From contig CAZXCV010000003.1 of the NCBI GenBank assembly GCA_964639215.1, positions 12,642-76,641 on the forward strand: 64,000 bases of DNA, given 5' to 3'. Position 1 is the first letter of the stretch, and each line of letters starts with the position of its first letter. The notes below the pieces were generated by a model, which made no database searches, was not told where the DNA came from, and was given only the letters and a program-made list of their open reading frames with translations. Positions 44,988 to 53,375 of this stretch are shown piece after piece. The position numbers and the translations under genes were made by a program. Source of the stretch: UBA6120 sp964639215 (GTDB lineage: Bacteria > Bacillota_I > Bacilli_A > RFN20 > CAG-826).

Positions 44988-46967
44988 ATGCAAAAAGCAC
45001 CAATGACTAAAAAAGGATTATTCAGTTTTATCCTGCCATATCTGTTGATGGGAGTTGCCGTCATCGTTTTTATTTGGCTTGTTTTCTTTCAAAATCCCGG
45101 TGGCACGACAACTGTTGGTCAAAATGAATTAGCCACGTTCTTGATGACTAAAGAAGTGACGCAGGTGACGACGACCGAAAAAGAAACGATTACTCAAGTA
45201 ACGGGTACCTACAAAGACGATCAAGACAAAACAATGTATTTCACGGCGACATTTGAAACGAGCAACGCTAATATCAAGACTGCCGTTGATAATGCTTTGG
45301 CCAATCGGAAAAAAGCTGATAATGTCACCCCTTATTACACGGCTGAGATTTGGACGAGTGAGAACGCGTTCCAAACGAATTGGTTTGAAACGTGGGGTCC
45401 CACCCTTCTAATCATCGGTGGTTCGACCGCCCTATTTATTTTCTTGTTTTCACGGATGAATGCATCTGTTAATAGTTCAAACAGCAAAGCGCTTGAATTC
45501 AACAAATCACGAGCTCGTCGTGAAGATACCACAAAAATTCGCTTTACTGATGTGGCGGGATGCGATGAAGAAAAAGCCGAAATGATCGAAATCGTCCAAT
45601 ATTTAAAAGATCCTAAAAAATTCTCCAAGTTCGGAGCTAAATTGCCTCGTGGCGTTCTCCTCGTTGGGCCACCCGGAACTGGTAAAACATTACTAGCGAA
45701 AGCGGTCGCAGGTGAAGCCGGCGTGCCGTTTTATTCAATCTCGGGCGCCGATTTTGTTGAAATGTTTGTCGGTGTTGGTGCCGGACGTGTTCGTGATATG
45801 TTCCGCCGTGCTAAACAGACAGCACCTTGCCTTGTATTTATTGATGAACTAGATGCCGTTGGTCGCCAACGTGGTGCTGGTATGGGTGGCGGTAATGATG
45901 AACGTGAACAAACATTGAACCAATTACTTGTGGAAATGGATGGGTTTTCAGATAATTCTGGCGTCATGGTCATTGCGGCCACAAACCGTGAAGACGTGCT
46001 TGACCCCGCATTATTACGCGCTGGAAGATTTGATCGTCAAATTACTGTCAATTTACCAGATCGTTTAGGAAGAGCGGCCATCTTTAGAGTCCATGCTCGT
46101 AACAAAAAAATCGATGCAACGATTGACTTTGATAATTTAGCGCGACGCACGGTTGGTTTCTCAGGCGCTGATATTGAAAACATCTTAAATGAAGCGGCGA
46201 TTTTAGCCGTTCGCGCTAATCGCGAAGAAGTAATTATTGAAGACATCGACGAAGCGATTGATCGCCGTATTGCTGGCCCAGCCAAATCAAGTCGCGCTTT
46301 AAATGAACATGAACGCCGTGCCATTGCCTATCACGAAGCGGGTCACGCGATTATTGGTCTCAATCTTAAACATTCCGATAAAGTTCAAAAAATCACGATC
46401 GTACCTCGCGGTCGCACCGGTGGTCACGTGATGATGACACCAGAAGAGGATCGGTTCTTAATTACCAAAAAAGAACTTCAGGCACGGATCATCGGCTACC
46501 TTGGTGGTCGCTCCGCTGAAGAAATTTTCTTCTCAGACATTTCGACTGGTGCTCAAAATGATATTGAAGTTGCCACGCGCATTGCCCGGTTAATGGTAAC
46601 TGAATATGGGATGTCTTCACTTGGTCCGATTCAATATGAAAGCGATAGTTCGTCAGTGTTCTTAGGGCGCGACTATACTTCAACTCAGAAAAATTTCTCA
46701 ACCCAAATCGCGTTTGAAATTGATACTGAAGTCCGTCGAATTATCGATGAAGCACACCAAGAAGCCCATCGGGTTTTAAACGAACATAAAGAAGATGTTA
46801 TTTTACTCGCAGAAACACTGCTTGAAAAAGAAACAATCTCAGCCGAAGAAATTAAATATTTACTTGAACATCGGCAGTTGCCAAATGGTAAGAACGGTAA
46901 AAAGCCAAGTCAAGAAAAGAATGAACTAGAAGTCCCCAAAATGGGAGATGAGGAAGGAAAGGCTTAG
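44988..46967 (+). CDS. ftsH: ATP-dependent zinc metalloprotease FtsH
   Basis: A 659-residue membrane AAA+ protease for quality control of membrane and regulatory proteins. Two TM helices (about 11-34 and 137-157) flank an outer domain. The AAA core has Walker A GPPGTGKT at 227-234, Walker B VFIDELDA near 283-290 and the second region of homology ATNREDVLDPALLRAGRFDR. The zinc site is HEAGH at 449-453. An unusual palindrome lies in its leader. A terminator overlaps its stop codon. Confidence 0.98.
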   Translation: MQKAPMTKKGLFSFILPYLLMGVAVIVFIWLVFFQNPGGTTTVGQNELATFLMTKEVTQVTTTEKETITQVTGTYKDDQDKTMYFTATFETSNANIKTAVDNALANRKKADNVTPYYTAEIWTSENAFQTNWFETWGPTLLIIGGSTALFIFLFSRMNASVNSSNSKALEFNKSRARREDTTKIRFTDVAGCDEEKAEMIEIVQYLKDPKKFSKFGAKLPRGVLLVGPPGTGKTLLAKAVAGEAGVPFYSISGADFVEMFVGVGAGRVRDMFRRAKQTAPCLVFIDELDAVGRQRGAGMGGGNDEREQTLNQLLVEMDGFSDNSGVMVIAATNREDVLDPALLRAGRFDRQITVNLPDRLGRAAIFRVHARNKKIDATIDFDNLARRTVGFSGADIENILNEAAILAVRANREEVIIEDIDEAIDRRIAGPAKSSRALNEHERRAIAYHEAGHAIIGLNLKHSDKVQKITIVPRGRTGGHVMMTPEEDRFLITKKELQARIIGYLGGRSAEEIFFSDISTGAQNDIEVATRIARLMVTEYGMSSLGPIQYESDSSSVFLGRDYTSTQKNFSTQIAFEIDTEVRRIIDEAHQEAHRVLNEHKEDVILLAETLLEKETISAEEIKYLLEHRQLPNGKNGKKPSQEKNELEVPKMGDEEGKA

Positions 46968-46980
46968 CCTTCCCTTTTTT
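46956..46980 (+). terminator. Rho-independent terminator overlapping the ftsH stop
   Basis: GGAAAGGC / GCCTTCC arms (one bulged A) with a TTA loop that includes the stop codon, then CTTTTTT. The dusB ATG lies just 3 bases beyond the T run, so dusB depends on readthrough or on an internal start. Confidence 0.75.
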
Positions 46981-46982
46981 CA

Positions 46983-47948
46983 ATGTGGTCATTTGGAAAT
47001 ATTGCCGTTAAAGGCCGAGTTGTCCTCGGTCCGATGGCTGGAATCACGACGTTAGCCTATCGAACGTTCATGTGTCGTTTCGGTGTCGATCTTTTTTACA
47101 CGGAAATGGTGTCTGACTGTGGAATTATCTATGATAGTAAAAATACGAAAAAATATCTTGCGATCGATAAAAATGAACATCCGATTGGCGTGCAGTTATT
47201 TGGGGCTAAAATCGCGACGCTAAAAGCGGCGATTAACAAACTGCAAACAATGGGAATTCCCTATGATTTTATCGACATCAATCTTGGGTGTCCAATGCCA
47301 AAAGTCACTCGGAATGGCGCGGGGGCGGCTTGGCTCACAAGACCACAAGAACTAGAAGAAATGATGCATGCGCTTGTACTGATAAGTACGAAACCAATCA
47401 CCGCGAAAATACGCATCGGCACTGATAATCAACACATTAACGTTTATGACATCGTCACACGACTCGAACGGGCTGGTGTCGCGATGATTGCCATCCATAC
47501 TCGAACCACCAAACAAATTTACCAAGGATTTGCCAATCATGAAGTAATTCGTGATCTCGGTTTAAAAATGAACGTACCACTGGTGATAAGCGGCGACATT
47601 AATTCAATTGACCAAGCAGTTAAAGCATTAGAGATTACTAAAGCCAGCGCAGTCATGGTTGCACGGGGCGGACTTGGTCGTCCACGTTTCATTGAGCAGT
47701 TACATACATATTTTAAGAATGGCCAGCGGTTAGAAGATGCAACACTACGCGACCAGTTACGTTATCTAAGGCAATTAGCCAAACGTTTAATCGCCTTAAA
47801 AGGCGAAGACGTCGCGATGCACGAACTTCGTGGGATTGGTGTTCATTTCTTAAGTGGCTATCCCGGTATGAAAAAATACAAAACGATGATTAGTCAAATA
47901 AATACACTCCAGGAACTAGATTTATTATTTCGGCGCATTCGCCGGTAA
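46983..47948 (+). CDS. dusB: tRNA-dihydrouridine synthase (DusB-like)
   Basis: A flavin enzyme that reduces uridines in the tRNA D loop. The 321-residue TIM barrel has VLGPMAGITTLAYRTF near 13 (FMN contact), NLGCPMPKVTRNGAGAAW near 100 with the catalytic Cys, and HTRT near 162. No ribosome site lies before the ATG, which directly follows the ftsH terminator. The position ftsH-dusB-lysS is usual in Bacillota. It ends 175 bases before lysS. Confidence 0.95.
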   Translation: MWSFGNIAVKGRVVLGPMAGITTLAYRTFMCRFGVDLFYTEMVSDCGIIYDSKNTKKYLAIDKNEHPIGVQLFGAKIATLKAAINKLQTMGIPYDFIDINLGCPMPKVTRNGAGAAWLTRPQELEEMMHALVLISTKPITAKIRIGTDNQHINVYDIVTRLERAGVAMIAIHTRTTKQIYQGFANHEVIRDLGLKMNVPLVISGDINSIDQAVKALEITKASAVMVARGGLGRPRFIEQLHTYFKNGQRLEDATLRDQLRYLRQLAKRLIALKGEDVAMHELRGIGVHFLSGYPGMKKYKTMISQINTLQELDLLFRRIRR

Positions 47949-48123
47949 CTAAAATAACTAGGCGAGTGGTAATAAATCTTACTCGTGGCTATATGTATTC
48001 ACAAAGACATGATTTACGATAGAAACCAGAAAGAATGGGTATCCTTAATAAAGAAAACATTAACGTAATTATAAATAGCACGATAATCACATATAATATG
48101 AAGCAATAGGAAGGTTAATATTC

Positions 48124-49602
48124 ATGGAAGAATTACAAGAACAACAATTAGTCCGGCGTAATAAACTGGAGAAATATCTTGAAAAAGGGATTGATCCATT
48201 TGGACATAAATTTAAAGTTAATGCCAATAGTGCCTCAATCAAAGATTTTGCTGCTGGAAAAACAGCTGCCGAACTCGAAGAGCTTAATCATCATGTGACG
48301 ATTGCTGGACGGATTGTCTCAATCCGCCGGATGGGCAAAGCCTCGTTTTTACATTTACTTGATCGCCAAGGTCAAATTCAATGCTACTTAAAGAAAGATG
48401 TCGTCGGTGATGATATTTATTCCTTACTTGATTTAGCGGATTTAGGTGACATCGTCGGGGTCACTGGAAGGGTGATGCTCACGCATTCTGGCGAAATAAC
48501 GATTCGGGCTGAAAAGTATGAGCACTTAGTCAAAGCGCTCCGTCCATTACCTGAAAAATATCATGGACTCGTTGATGTCGAAGAACGATATCGCCGGCGT
48601 TATGTCGATTTAATCGTCAATGAAGATGCGCGGCGCATCGCTTTAGCGCGCGCTAAAATCATTCGTACTATTCAAGCATTTATGGACAATCGTGGATTTA
48701 TCGAATTTGAGACATCGATGTTACAACCAACGCTCGGAGGAGCGGCTGCCCGTCCATTTGTCACGCATCATAATGCGCTTGACCGTGATTTTTATTTACG
48801 AATTGCTACAGAGTTACCACTGAAACGCTTATTAGTCGGTGGACTGGAACGCGTGTATGAAATCGGACGATTATTCCGAAATGAAGGAATTGATACGCGT
48901 CATAATCCTGAGTTTACGACCATAGAAGCGTATCAAGCTTATGGCGATATTGAAGATATGGCCGAACTAGCGGAATCACTATTCAAAGAAGTCGCTGAAA
49001 AAGTGACGGGAACATTGCAATTACCATGGGGCGACAAAGTCATCGATGTTGCAAAACCATTCCGAAAAGTTCATATGGTGACGCTCATTAAAGAAGCAAC
49101 CGGCATTGATTTCTTTGCGCAACTAACGAGAGAAGAAGCTTTGAAGTTAGCAAAAGAGCATAACCTTCATCTTGAAAAGCACCAACAAACTTATGGACAT
49201 GTCATTAATGCATTCTTCGAAGAATATTGTGAGAAGAAGCTTGAACAACCAACCTTCGTCTATGGGCATCCAATCGAAATTAGCCCGTTAGCCAAAAAGA
49301 GCCAAGATCCACGCTTTACTGAGCGTTTCGAACTATTCATCGATGGCTCAGAATATGCAAATGCCTTTACAGAACTTAATAATCCGCTCGACCAAGTCGA
49401 ACGATTTGAGGCGCAAGTTAAGGCTAAGGCTTTAGGCGATCTTGAAGCAAGTGATATCGACACTGATTTCCTTGAAGCGCTCGAATATGGGATGCCCCCG
49501 GCTGGTGGCATCGGCATTGGGATCGACCGGCTGGTGATGTTAATGACGAACAGCCAATCAATTCGTGAAGTAATCTTATTTCCACTATTACGCGATCGAT
49601 AA
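48124..49602 (+). CDS. lysS: Lysyl-tRNA synthetase, class II
   Basis: A 492-residue class IIb synthetase. The OB-fold anticodon-binding domain covers about 55-150 (TIAGRIVSIRRMGKASFLHL). Motif 2 is RLFRNEGIDTRHNPEFTTIE near 258, and motif 3 is GGIGIGIDRLVMLMT near 462. An AGGAAGG element precedes the ATG, with a TATAAT near 48094 as a likely -10. Confidence 0.98.
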   Translation: MEELQEQQLVRRNKLEKYLEKGIDPFGHKFKVNANSASIKDFAAGKTAAELEELNHHVTIAGRIVSIRRMGKASFLHLLDRQGQIQCYLKKDVVGDDIYSLLDLADLGDIVGVTGRVMLTHSGEITIRAEKYEHLVKALRPLPEKYHGLVDVEERYRRRYVDLIVNEDARRIALARAKIIRTIQAFMDNRGFIEFETSMLQPTLGGAAARPFVTHHNALDRDFYLRIATELPLKRLLVGGLERVYEIGRLFRNEGIDTRHNPEFTTIEAYQAYGDIEDMAELAESLFKEVAEKVTGTLQLPWGDKVIDVAKPFRKVHMVTLIKEATGIDFFAQLTREEALKLAKEHNLHLEKHQQTYGHVINAFFEEYCEKKLEQPTFVYGHPIEISPLAKKSQDPRFTERFELFIDGSEYANAFTELNNPLDQVERFEAQVKAKALGDLEASDIDTDFLEALEYGMPPAGGIGIGIDRLVMLMTNSQSIREVILFPLLRDR

Positions 49603-49670
49603 ACGGTTATTTACCAAATTCACCTGCTATTAATAATCAAGCGGAGACAAAATCACCGCATAACTCTTCC

Positions 49671-49699
49671 TTTACAAAGTAATTATTATAAAATATAAT
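49671..49699 (+). promoter_or_regulatory. Strong promoter of the rpsF-ssb-rpsR operon
   Basis: TTTACA (49671-49676), a 17-base spacer and TATAAT (49694-49699): one mismatch from full consensus. The predicted leader is about 78 bases and contains nested complementary segments (GGCTA with TAGCC, CTAC with GTAG between about 49728 and 49760) that could form a hairpin. An S6:S18 autoregulatory leader is possible but I cannot confirm its signature. Confidence 0.75.
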
Positions 49700-49783
49700 C
49701 TCTTAGGTATAGTGTGAAGGCTATATTTTAGACTCTCTGCTACTAGAAGATGGTAGCCAGAATGACCAAAGGGAGGTACGTTT

Positions 49784-50071
49784 ATGCCAAAGTATGAAGT
49801 CATGTACATCGTTCGTGATGACCTTGATGAAGCTGTGCGCCAAGACGCCATCGCCAAACTACACGCGATTCTCACCGATAAAGGTGCTGAAATTCGCAAA
49901 GTTGACGAATGGGGTTCACGCGAATTAGCTTACGAAATCAAAGACCAGAAAAAAGGTTATTACGTCGTGTTAAAGATTACAGCGGAACCCGCGGCCATCG
50001 ATGAATTCGATCGGCTCGGTAAGATTAATCCGTTATTACTTCGTCATCTTGTCACCATTGATAAAGATTAA
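49784..50071 (+). CDS. rpsF: 30S ribosomal protein S6
   Basis: A 95-residue protein with the S6 ferredoxin-like fold: KYEVMYIVRDDLDE start, WGSRELAYEIKDQKKGYYVVL near 45, and a LLRHLVTID end. GGGAGG lies 8 bases before the ATG. It binds 16S rRNA with S18, encoded two genes downstream. Confidence 0.98.
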   Translation: MPKYEVMYIVRDDLDEAVRQDAIAKLHAILTDKGAEIRKVDEWGSRELAYEIKDQKKGYYVVLKITAEPAAIDEFDRLGKINPLLLRHLVTIDKD

Positions 50072-50089
50072 TTCATAGGAGGAAACAAA

Positions 50090-50515
50090 ATGATTAATCG
50101 CGTTGTGTTAGTTGGACGTCTCACTAAAGATCCGGATTTACGCCGGACACCGTCGGGCATGACTGTCAATTCCTTCACCATTGCCATTGATAATCGTGTC
50201 AAAGCTGGGGCTGAACGCTCAACCAGTTTTATTAACTGCACAGCTTTCGGAAATACCGCTGATAACATGGCCAAATATACTCGTAAAGGCAGTTTGCTTG
50301 GAGTTGAAGGCCGGTTACAACAACGCTCCTATGAAAACAAGGAAGGCAAAAAAGTCAGCGTGATTGAAGTGCTCGCCGACTCGGTCCAATTCCTCGAACC
50401 AAAAGGATCAGCAAATGAAGCCCGGACTGAAGAAAGTTTCACACCTGATCAGCCCGAAGATGATAATAAAAATCTCGCATCAATCGACATCGTCGATGAT
50501 GATCTACCATTTTAA
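50090..50515 (+). CDS. ssb: Single-stranded DNA-binding protein
   Basis: A 141-residue SSB with an OB fold (MINRVVLVGRLTKDPDLRRT; FINCTAFGNTADNMAKY; KGSLLGVEGRLQQRSYE) and an acidic tail ending DDDLPF, the conserved tip that recruits replication and repair partners. An AGGAGG site precedes it. Typical rpsF-ssb-rpsR position. Confidence 0.98.
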   Translation: MINRVVLVGRLTKDPDLRRTPSGMTVNSFTIAIDNRVKAGAERSTSFINCTAFGNTADNMAKYTRKGSLLGVEGRLQQRSYENKEGKKVSVIEVLADSVQFLEPKGSANEARTEESFTPDQPEDDNKNLASIDIVDDDLPF

Positions 50516-50534
50516 CGATTAGAAAGGAAATATT

Positions 50535-50762
50535 ATGGCATTTAAAAAACTCAGACCCCGCAAGAAAGTCTGTTTCTTTACCAAAAATAAAATCGCCTAC
50601 ATCGACTATAAGGACGTTGAACTTTTAAAACGGTTCATTACCCCAAACGGTAAAATTGCCCCTCGTCGTGTCACCGGCACCAGTGCCCGTTACCAACGCG
50701 AATTAGCAACCGCGATTAAAAACGCCAGATTTGTCGCTTTATTACCATACATTATTGATTAA
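50535..50762 (+). CDS. rpsR: 30S ribosomal protein S18
   Basis: A 75-residue basic protein: KVCFFTKNKIAYIDYKDVELL, then KIAPRRVTGTSARYQRELATAIKNARFVALLPY, the S18 signature. The N-terminal Cys (one of the zinc-type positions) is single. It is the last gene of its operon, directly followed by the first structured repeat element. Confidence 0.98.
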   Translation: MAFKKLRPRKKVCFFTKNKIAYIDYKDVELLKRFITPNGKIAPRRVTGTSARYQRELATAIKNARFVALLPYIID

Positions 50763-50768
50763 TAAATA

Positions 50769-50879
50769 GTATTGTAACGATACAATCCCAAATAGCGTCA
50801 AGGGATAAAAAATCGCATCGTCATAGCTAACCTAAAATAAGGGTTAAGGCTCTGTAGAACAATCTATGGGGCCTTTTTT
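50769..50879 (+). repeat. Structured leader-terminator element, copy A
   Basis: First of two near-identical copies. In order: ACGATAC (50777-50783) can pair with GCATCGT (50815-50821); inside, ATCCC pairs with GGGAT around a loop AAATAGCGTCAA, followed by an A-rich ATAAAAAA; then a TAACC/GGTTA hairpin; then a 13-base terminator stem from AAGGCTC to GGGCCTT with loop ACAA and a T run. AGTAT upstream can compete with the first arm. The terminator half is almost unchanged between copies. It would end the rpsF-ssb-rpsR transcript. The aptamer-like part is not a family I recognise. Confidence 0.8.
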
Positions 50880-50942
50880 ATTGGAGAGAATATAGAGGGA
50901 AAACAATCTAAAACAAGCGGCTTTTACTATAAGTAAACACTA

Positions 50943-51080
50943 GGGCACAGGAAGCCGAATATCACGACGGAATGTGTCCCCTTGGGCAACGCTTGATGGA
51001 AGGCGTTCAAACGCTCACGGGACGACACGTGGGGACGCTGCGGTTATTTGTCCTTGGGTGATATTCGGGTTTGTGTGCCA
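50943..51080 (+). ncRNA. Unidentified highly structured RNA-like segment
   Basis: A helix of about 22 positions closes the segment: GGCACA (50944-50949) with TGTGCC (51074-51079), a partly paired middle, and CGAATATCAC (50956-50965) with GTGATATTCG (51058-51067). Inside, GTGTCCCC (50974-50981) pairs with GGGGACGC (51031-51038), and AACGCTT / AGGCGTT (50988-51007) form a hairpin with loop GATGGA. An unequal bubble separates outer and inner helices. A TATAAG just upstream (about 50927-50932) may be a -10. There is no open frame. The layout recalls 6S RNA loosely but is shorter; strand is inferred from neighbours. Function unknown. Confidence 0.6.
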
Positions 51081-51083
51081 ACA

Positions 51084-51199
51084 AGTATGTAACGATACAC
51101 TCCCAAATATCCTCATAGGATAAAAAAGCGTATCGTCATAGACACCTAGAAAAAAGGGTTATCTAAAGGCTCTGTAGAACAATCTATGGGGCCTTTTTA
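51084..51199 (+). repeat. Structured leader-terminator element, copy B
   Basis: Second copy. ACGATAC (51092-51098) pairs perfectly with GTATCGT (51130-51136), whereas copy A has one mismatch. The inner stem can shift to TATCC/GGATA (51108-51122). CCCAAATA, TCA, GGATAAAAAA and ATCGTCATAG are unchanged from copy A, and the terminator AAGGCTCTGTAGAACAATCT with TATGGGGCCTTTTT is identical. It lies downstream of the folded segment and before gdpP, so it could end a small-RNA transcript or control gdpP. Confidence 0.8.
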
Positions 51200-51266
51200 C
51201 TTGAAGTGTCAGATTTTAAAGGACTTCATATATCAAGATTTTTCTCATTCAAAACTCAAACAATTG

Positions 51267-51291
51267 AAGTCGTACTTGTACGACTTTTTTT
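51267..51291 (+). terminator. Third terminator before gdpP
   Basis: Perfect 9-base arms AAGTCGTAC / GTACGACTT with a 2-base loop, then a T run. A TATAAT at 51313-51318 and GAGG follow, so gdpP has its own promoter beyond three successive terminators. Confidence 0.85.
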
Positions 51292-51338
51292 ATAGATACT
51301 GTGTATTTATTGTATAATAAGACAAGTCGAGGCTGCCC

Positions 51339-53363
51339 ATGAACAAAGTATTTAATACAATTCGCATCGCCGCGATGATCTTCGTTGGTTTTGAACTCGC
51401 GATTCTCATCGCTTTGACCCTTTTTTATTCATTTGATTGGTTCGCTTTTCGAAGTTTTTTTAGCATCGATGTCATCATCGCGACAATCGTTTCCTGGAGT
51501 GTGCTAAATCTTGGGTTTGTCATCATCTCCGTAACAGCGATGAGCCGTCAACGGCAACGGAGCGATTTAAAAGCCGCCGAAATTATCGGAACCGATATTC
51601 AAGAAGCATACAATTTTGGGATGATTGGTCTTGCGGTTGTCAGTGACGATCAAATCGTGCTTTGGACGAATGAGTTATTCGAAGACCGGCAAATTAACGT
51701 GATTGATCGACAAGTATTTGAATGGCAACCAGCATTAAAAGAACTGAGCGCAAATCCACCTCAAAATACCGTCAAAGTCGAAATCAATACACGTGATTAC
51801 GAAGTAAAGTATCTCAAAGAAGCACACTTATATATCTTTAAAGACGTCACCGCCTATGAAGCGCTATATAAATATTCAAAAGAACAAGCTCCTGTTCTTG
51901 GGATTATCATGCTTGATAACTATTCCGATTCATCGGTTAATATTGAAGACAACAATGACATCATTCTTAACGTTCGGAACACGATCTTTGAATATGCAAA
52001 AGATTATGGAATCTTGTTACGTCGTTATCGCTCTGATGCTTATTTTGCGTTATGCAATTATGAATCACTTGCCAAAATGAAGTCCGATAATTTCTCGTTG
52101 CTCGACCGCGTTCGTAAGTTGACAAAGGACACCGAGACGTATATTACCTTATCAATCGGTTTTGCCCATGATTTCCCTGATGACTTTGTTAAATTGAACG
52201 AAATGGCCACGAATGCGATTGATGTTGCGATTTCTCGCGGGGGCGATCAAGTCGTCGTCAATCAATACGGTGAAGAACTCGCCTTCTATGGTGGCCGAAC
52301 ACAAGTTCAAGAACGGCGCAATAAGGTCAAAGTTCGTTCTTTAGCCGATGGACTTATTAGTTTAATTAAAAACGCTAGTAACGTTGTGATTATGGCGCAT
52401 ATGGATATGGATTTAGATGCCCTTGGTTCTTCTCTTGGCATCAAAGCGATTGTCGATAGCGTTGGCAAACCATCGAAAATCGTCTATGCCCCAAAATTAA
52501 TTGAAAAGAAGACACGAATGGCAGCGACAACGATGTTTTCACGTGAAGAACTCGACAAGATGATGGTCTTGCCGAAAGATGCCCAAGATTTAATTAAAAC
52601 TGATACGCTTGTGATTGTGACTGATGTTCATCGTCCGTCACTGACGATGGCGCCAAAAATATTAGATGAAGCCACGAAGGTAGTAGTGATTGATCACCAT
52701 CGTCGCGCGGAAGAGTTTATTGAAAATCCAGTTTATAGTTATGTCGAACCAAGCGCATCAAGCGCCTCGGAACTCGTAGCCGAATTAATTCGTTACGCTT
52801 CACCCAATCCACGGATAACGATTCCTTCGTCCTACGCGACGATTATGTTATCCGGAATATTCCTTGACACCAATTATTACCGGGCTAAAACAGCCGGGAT
52901 GCGGACGTTTGAAGCATCGATGTTTTTAAAGGAATCAGGGGCCGACAACTCCCTCGCCGACACCTTCTTAAAAGATGATTATGAAGAACATAATCTCATC
53001 ACCAAGATTATGGCGAATTCAAAAACGCCATACTATGGCATTGTTGTTGCCTTAGCCGATCCAAGCGATATTATCGACCGTGCCACCCTCGCAAAAGTCG
53101 CTAATATGAATATTCAAATCAAAGGCGTCAATGCGACATTCGTGATTGGAAAAACGGATGCGAAAGAAGTACGAATATCCGCGCGAAGCGATAATAGCAT
53201 TAACGTCCAATTCTTATTAGAAAAACTCGGCGGTGGCGGTCATTATTCTTCAGCCGCCTGCGCTTTTGCTAATTTAACAATTGACGAAGCTGAAGTGAAA
53301 CTGCTCGATGTCCTTGAAACTTATTTACCAGCTGCGCGTAGCGAAGGCAAAGACAAGAAATAG
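51339..53363 (+). CDS. gdpP: Cyclic-di-AMP phosphodiesterase GdpP
   Basis: A 674-residue membrane enzyme that hydrolyses c-di-AMP to pApA. Two TM helices (about 10-30 and 42-66) lead to a PAS-like domain (70-170), a degenerate GGDEF domain (180-325, without the GGDEF motif) and the DHH-DHHA1 phosphodiesterase: AHMDMDLDALGS near 354, VTDVHRPS, VIDHHRR near 455 and the GGGGHYSSAAC end. It controls potassium, turgor and wall homeostasis through c-di-AMP. It is followed by rplI and dnaB, an order usual in Bacilli. Confidence 0.95.
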   Translation: MNKVFNTIRIAAMIFVGFELAILIALTLFYSFDWFAFRSFFSIDVIIATIVSWSVLNLGFVIISVTAMSRQRQRSDLKAAEIIGTDIQEAYNFGMIGLAVVSDDQIVLWTNELFEDRQINVIDRQVFEWQPALKELSANPPQNTVKVEINTRDYEVKYLKEAHLYIFKDVTAYEALYKYSKEQAPVLGIIMLDNYSDSSVNIEDNNDIILNVRNTIFEYAKDYGILLRRYRSDAYFALCNYESLAKMKSDNFSLLDRVRKLTKDTETYITLSIGFAHDFPDDFVKLNEMATNAIDVAISRGGDQVVVNQYGEELAFYGGRTQVQERRNKVKVRSLADGLISLIKNASNVVIMAHMDMDLDALGSSLGIKAIVDSVGKPSKIVYAPKLIEKKTRMAATTMFSREELDKMMVLPKDAQDLIKTDTLVIVTDVHRPSLTMAPKILDEATKVVVIDHHRRAEEFIENPVYSYVEPSASSASELVAELIRYASPNPRITIPSSYATIMLSGIFLDTNYYRAKTAGMRTFEASMFLKESGADNSLADTFLKDDYEEHNLITKIMANSKTPYYGIVVALADPSDIIDRATLAKVANMNIQIKGVNATFVIGKTDAKEVRISARSDNSINVQFLLEKLGGGGHYSSAACAFANLTIDEAEVKLLDVLETYLPAARSEGKDKK

Positions 53364-53375
53364 GAGATACCAATT

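Noticed and set aside
47949..48123. Terminator between dusB and lysS
   Set aside because: The CGAG..CTCG hairpin near 47963-47987 has interrupted arms and no T tract.
50785..50821. PreQ1-I riboswitch suggested by the ATAAAAAA tail
   Set aside because: The conserved 3' ACTA pairing segment and the loop C-rich part are missing, and the pseudoknot possible in copy A is not preserved in copy B.
50943..51080. ydaO (c-di-AMP) riboswitch because gdpP is adjacent
   Set aside because: The conserved ydaO core sequences are not recognisable and the segment is separated from gdpP by two terminators.
50763..51338. CRISPR array
   Set aside because: There are just two copies of about 110 bases with long unequal spacing; no short regular repeats and no cas genes.
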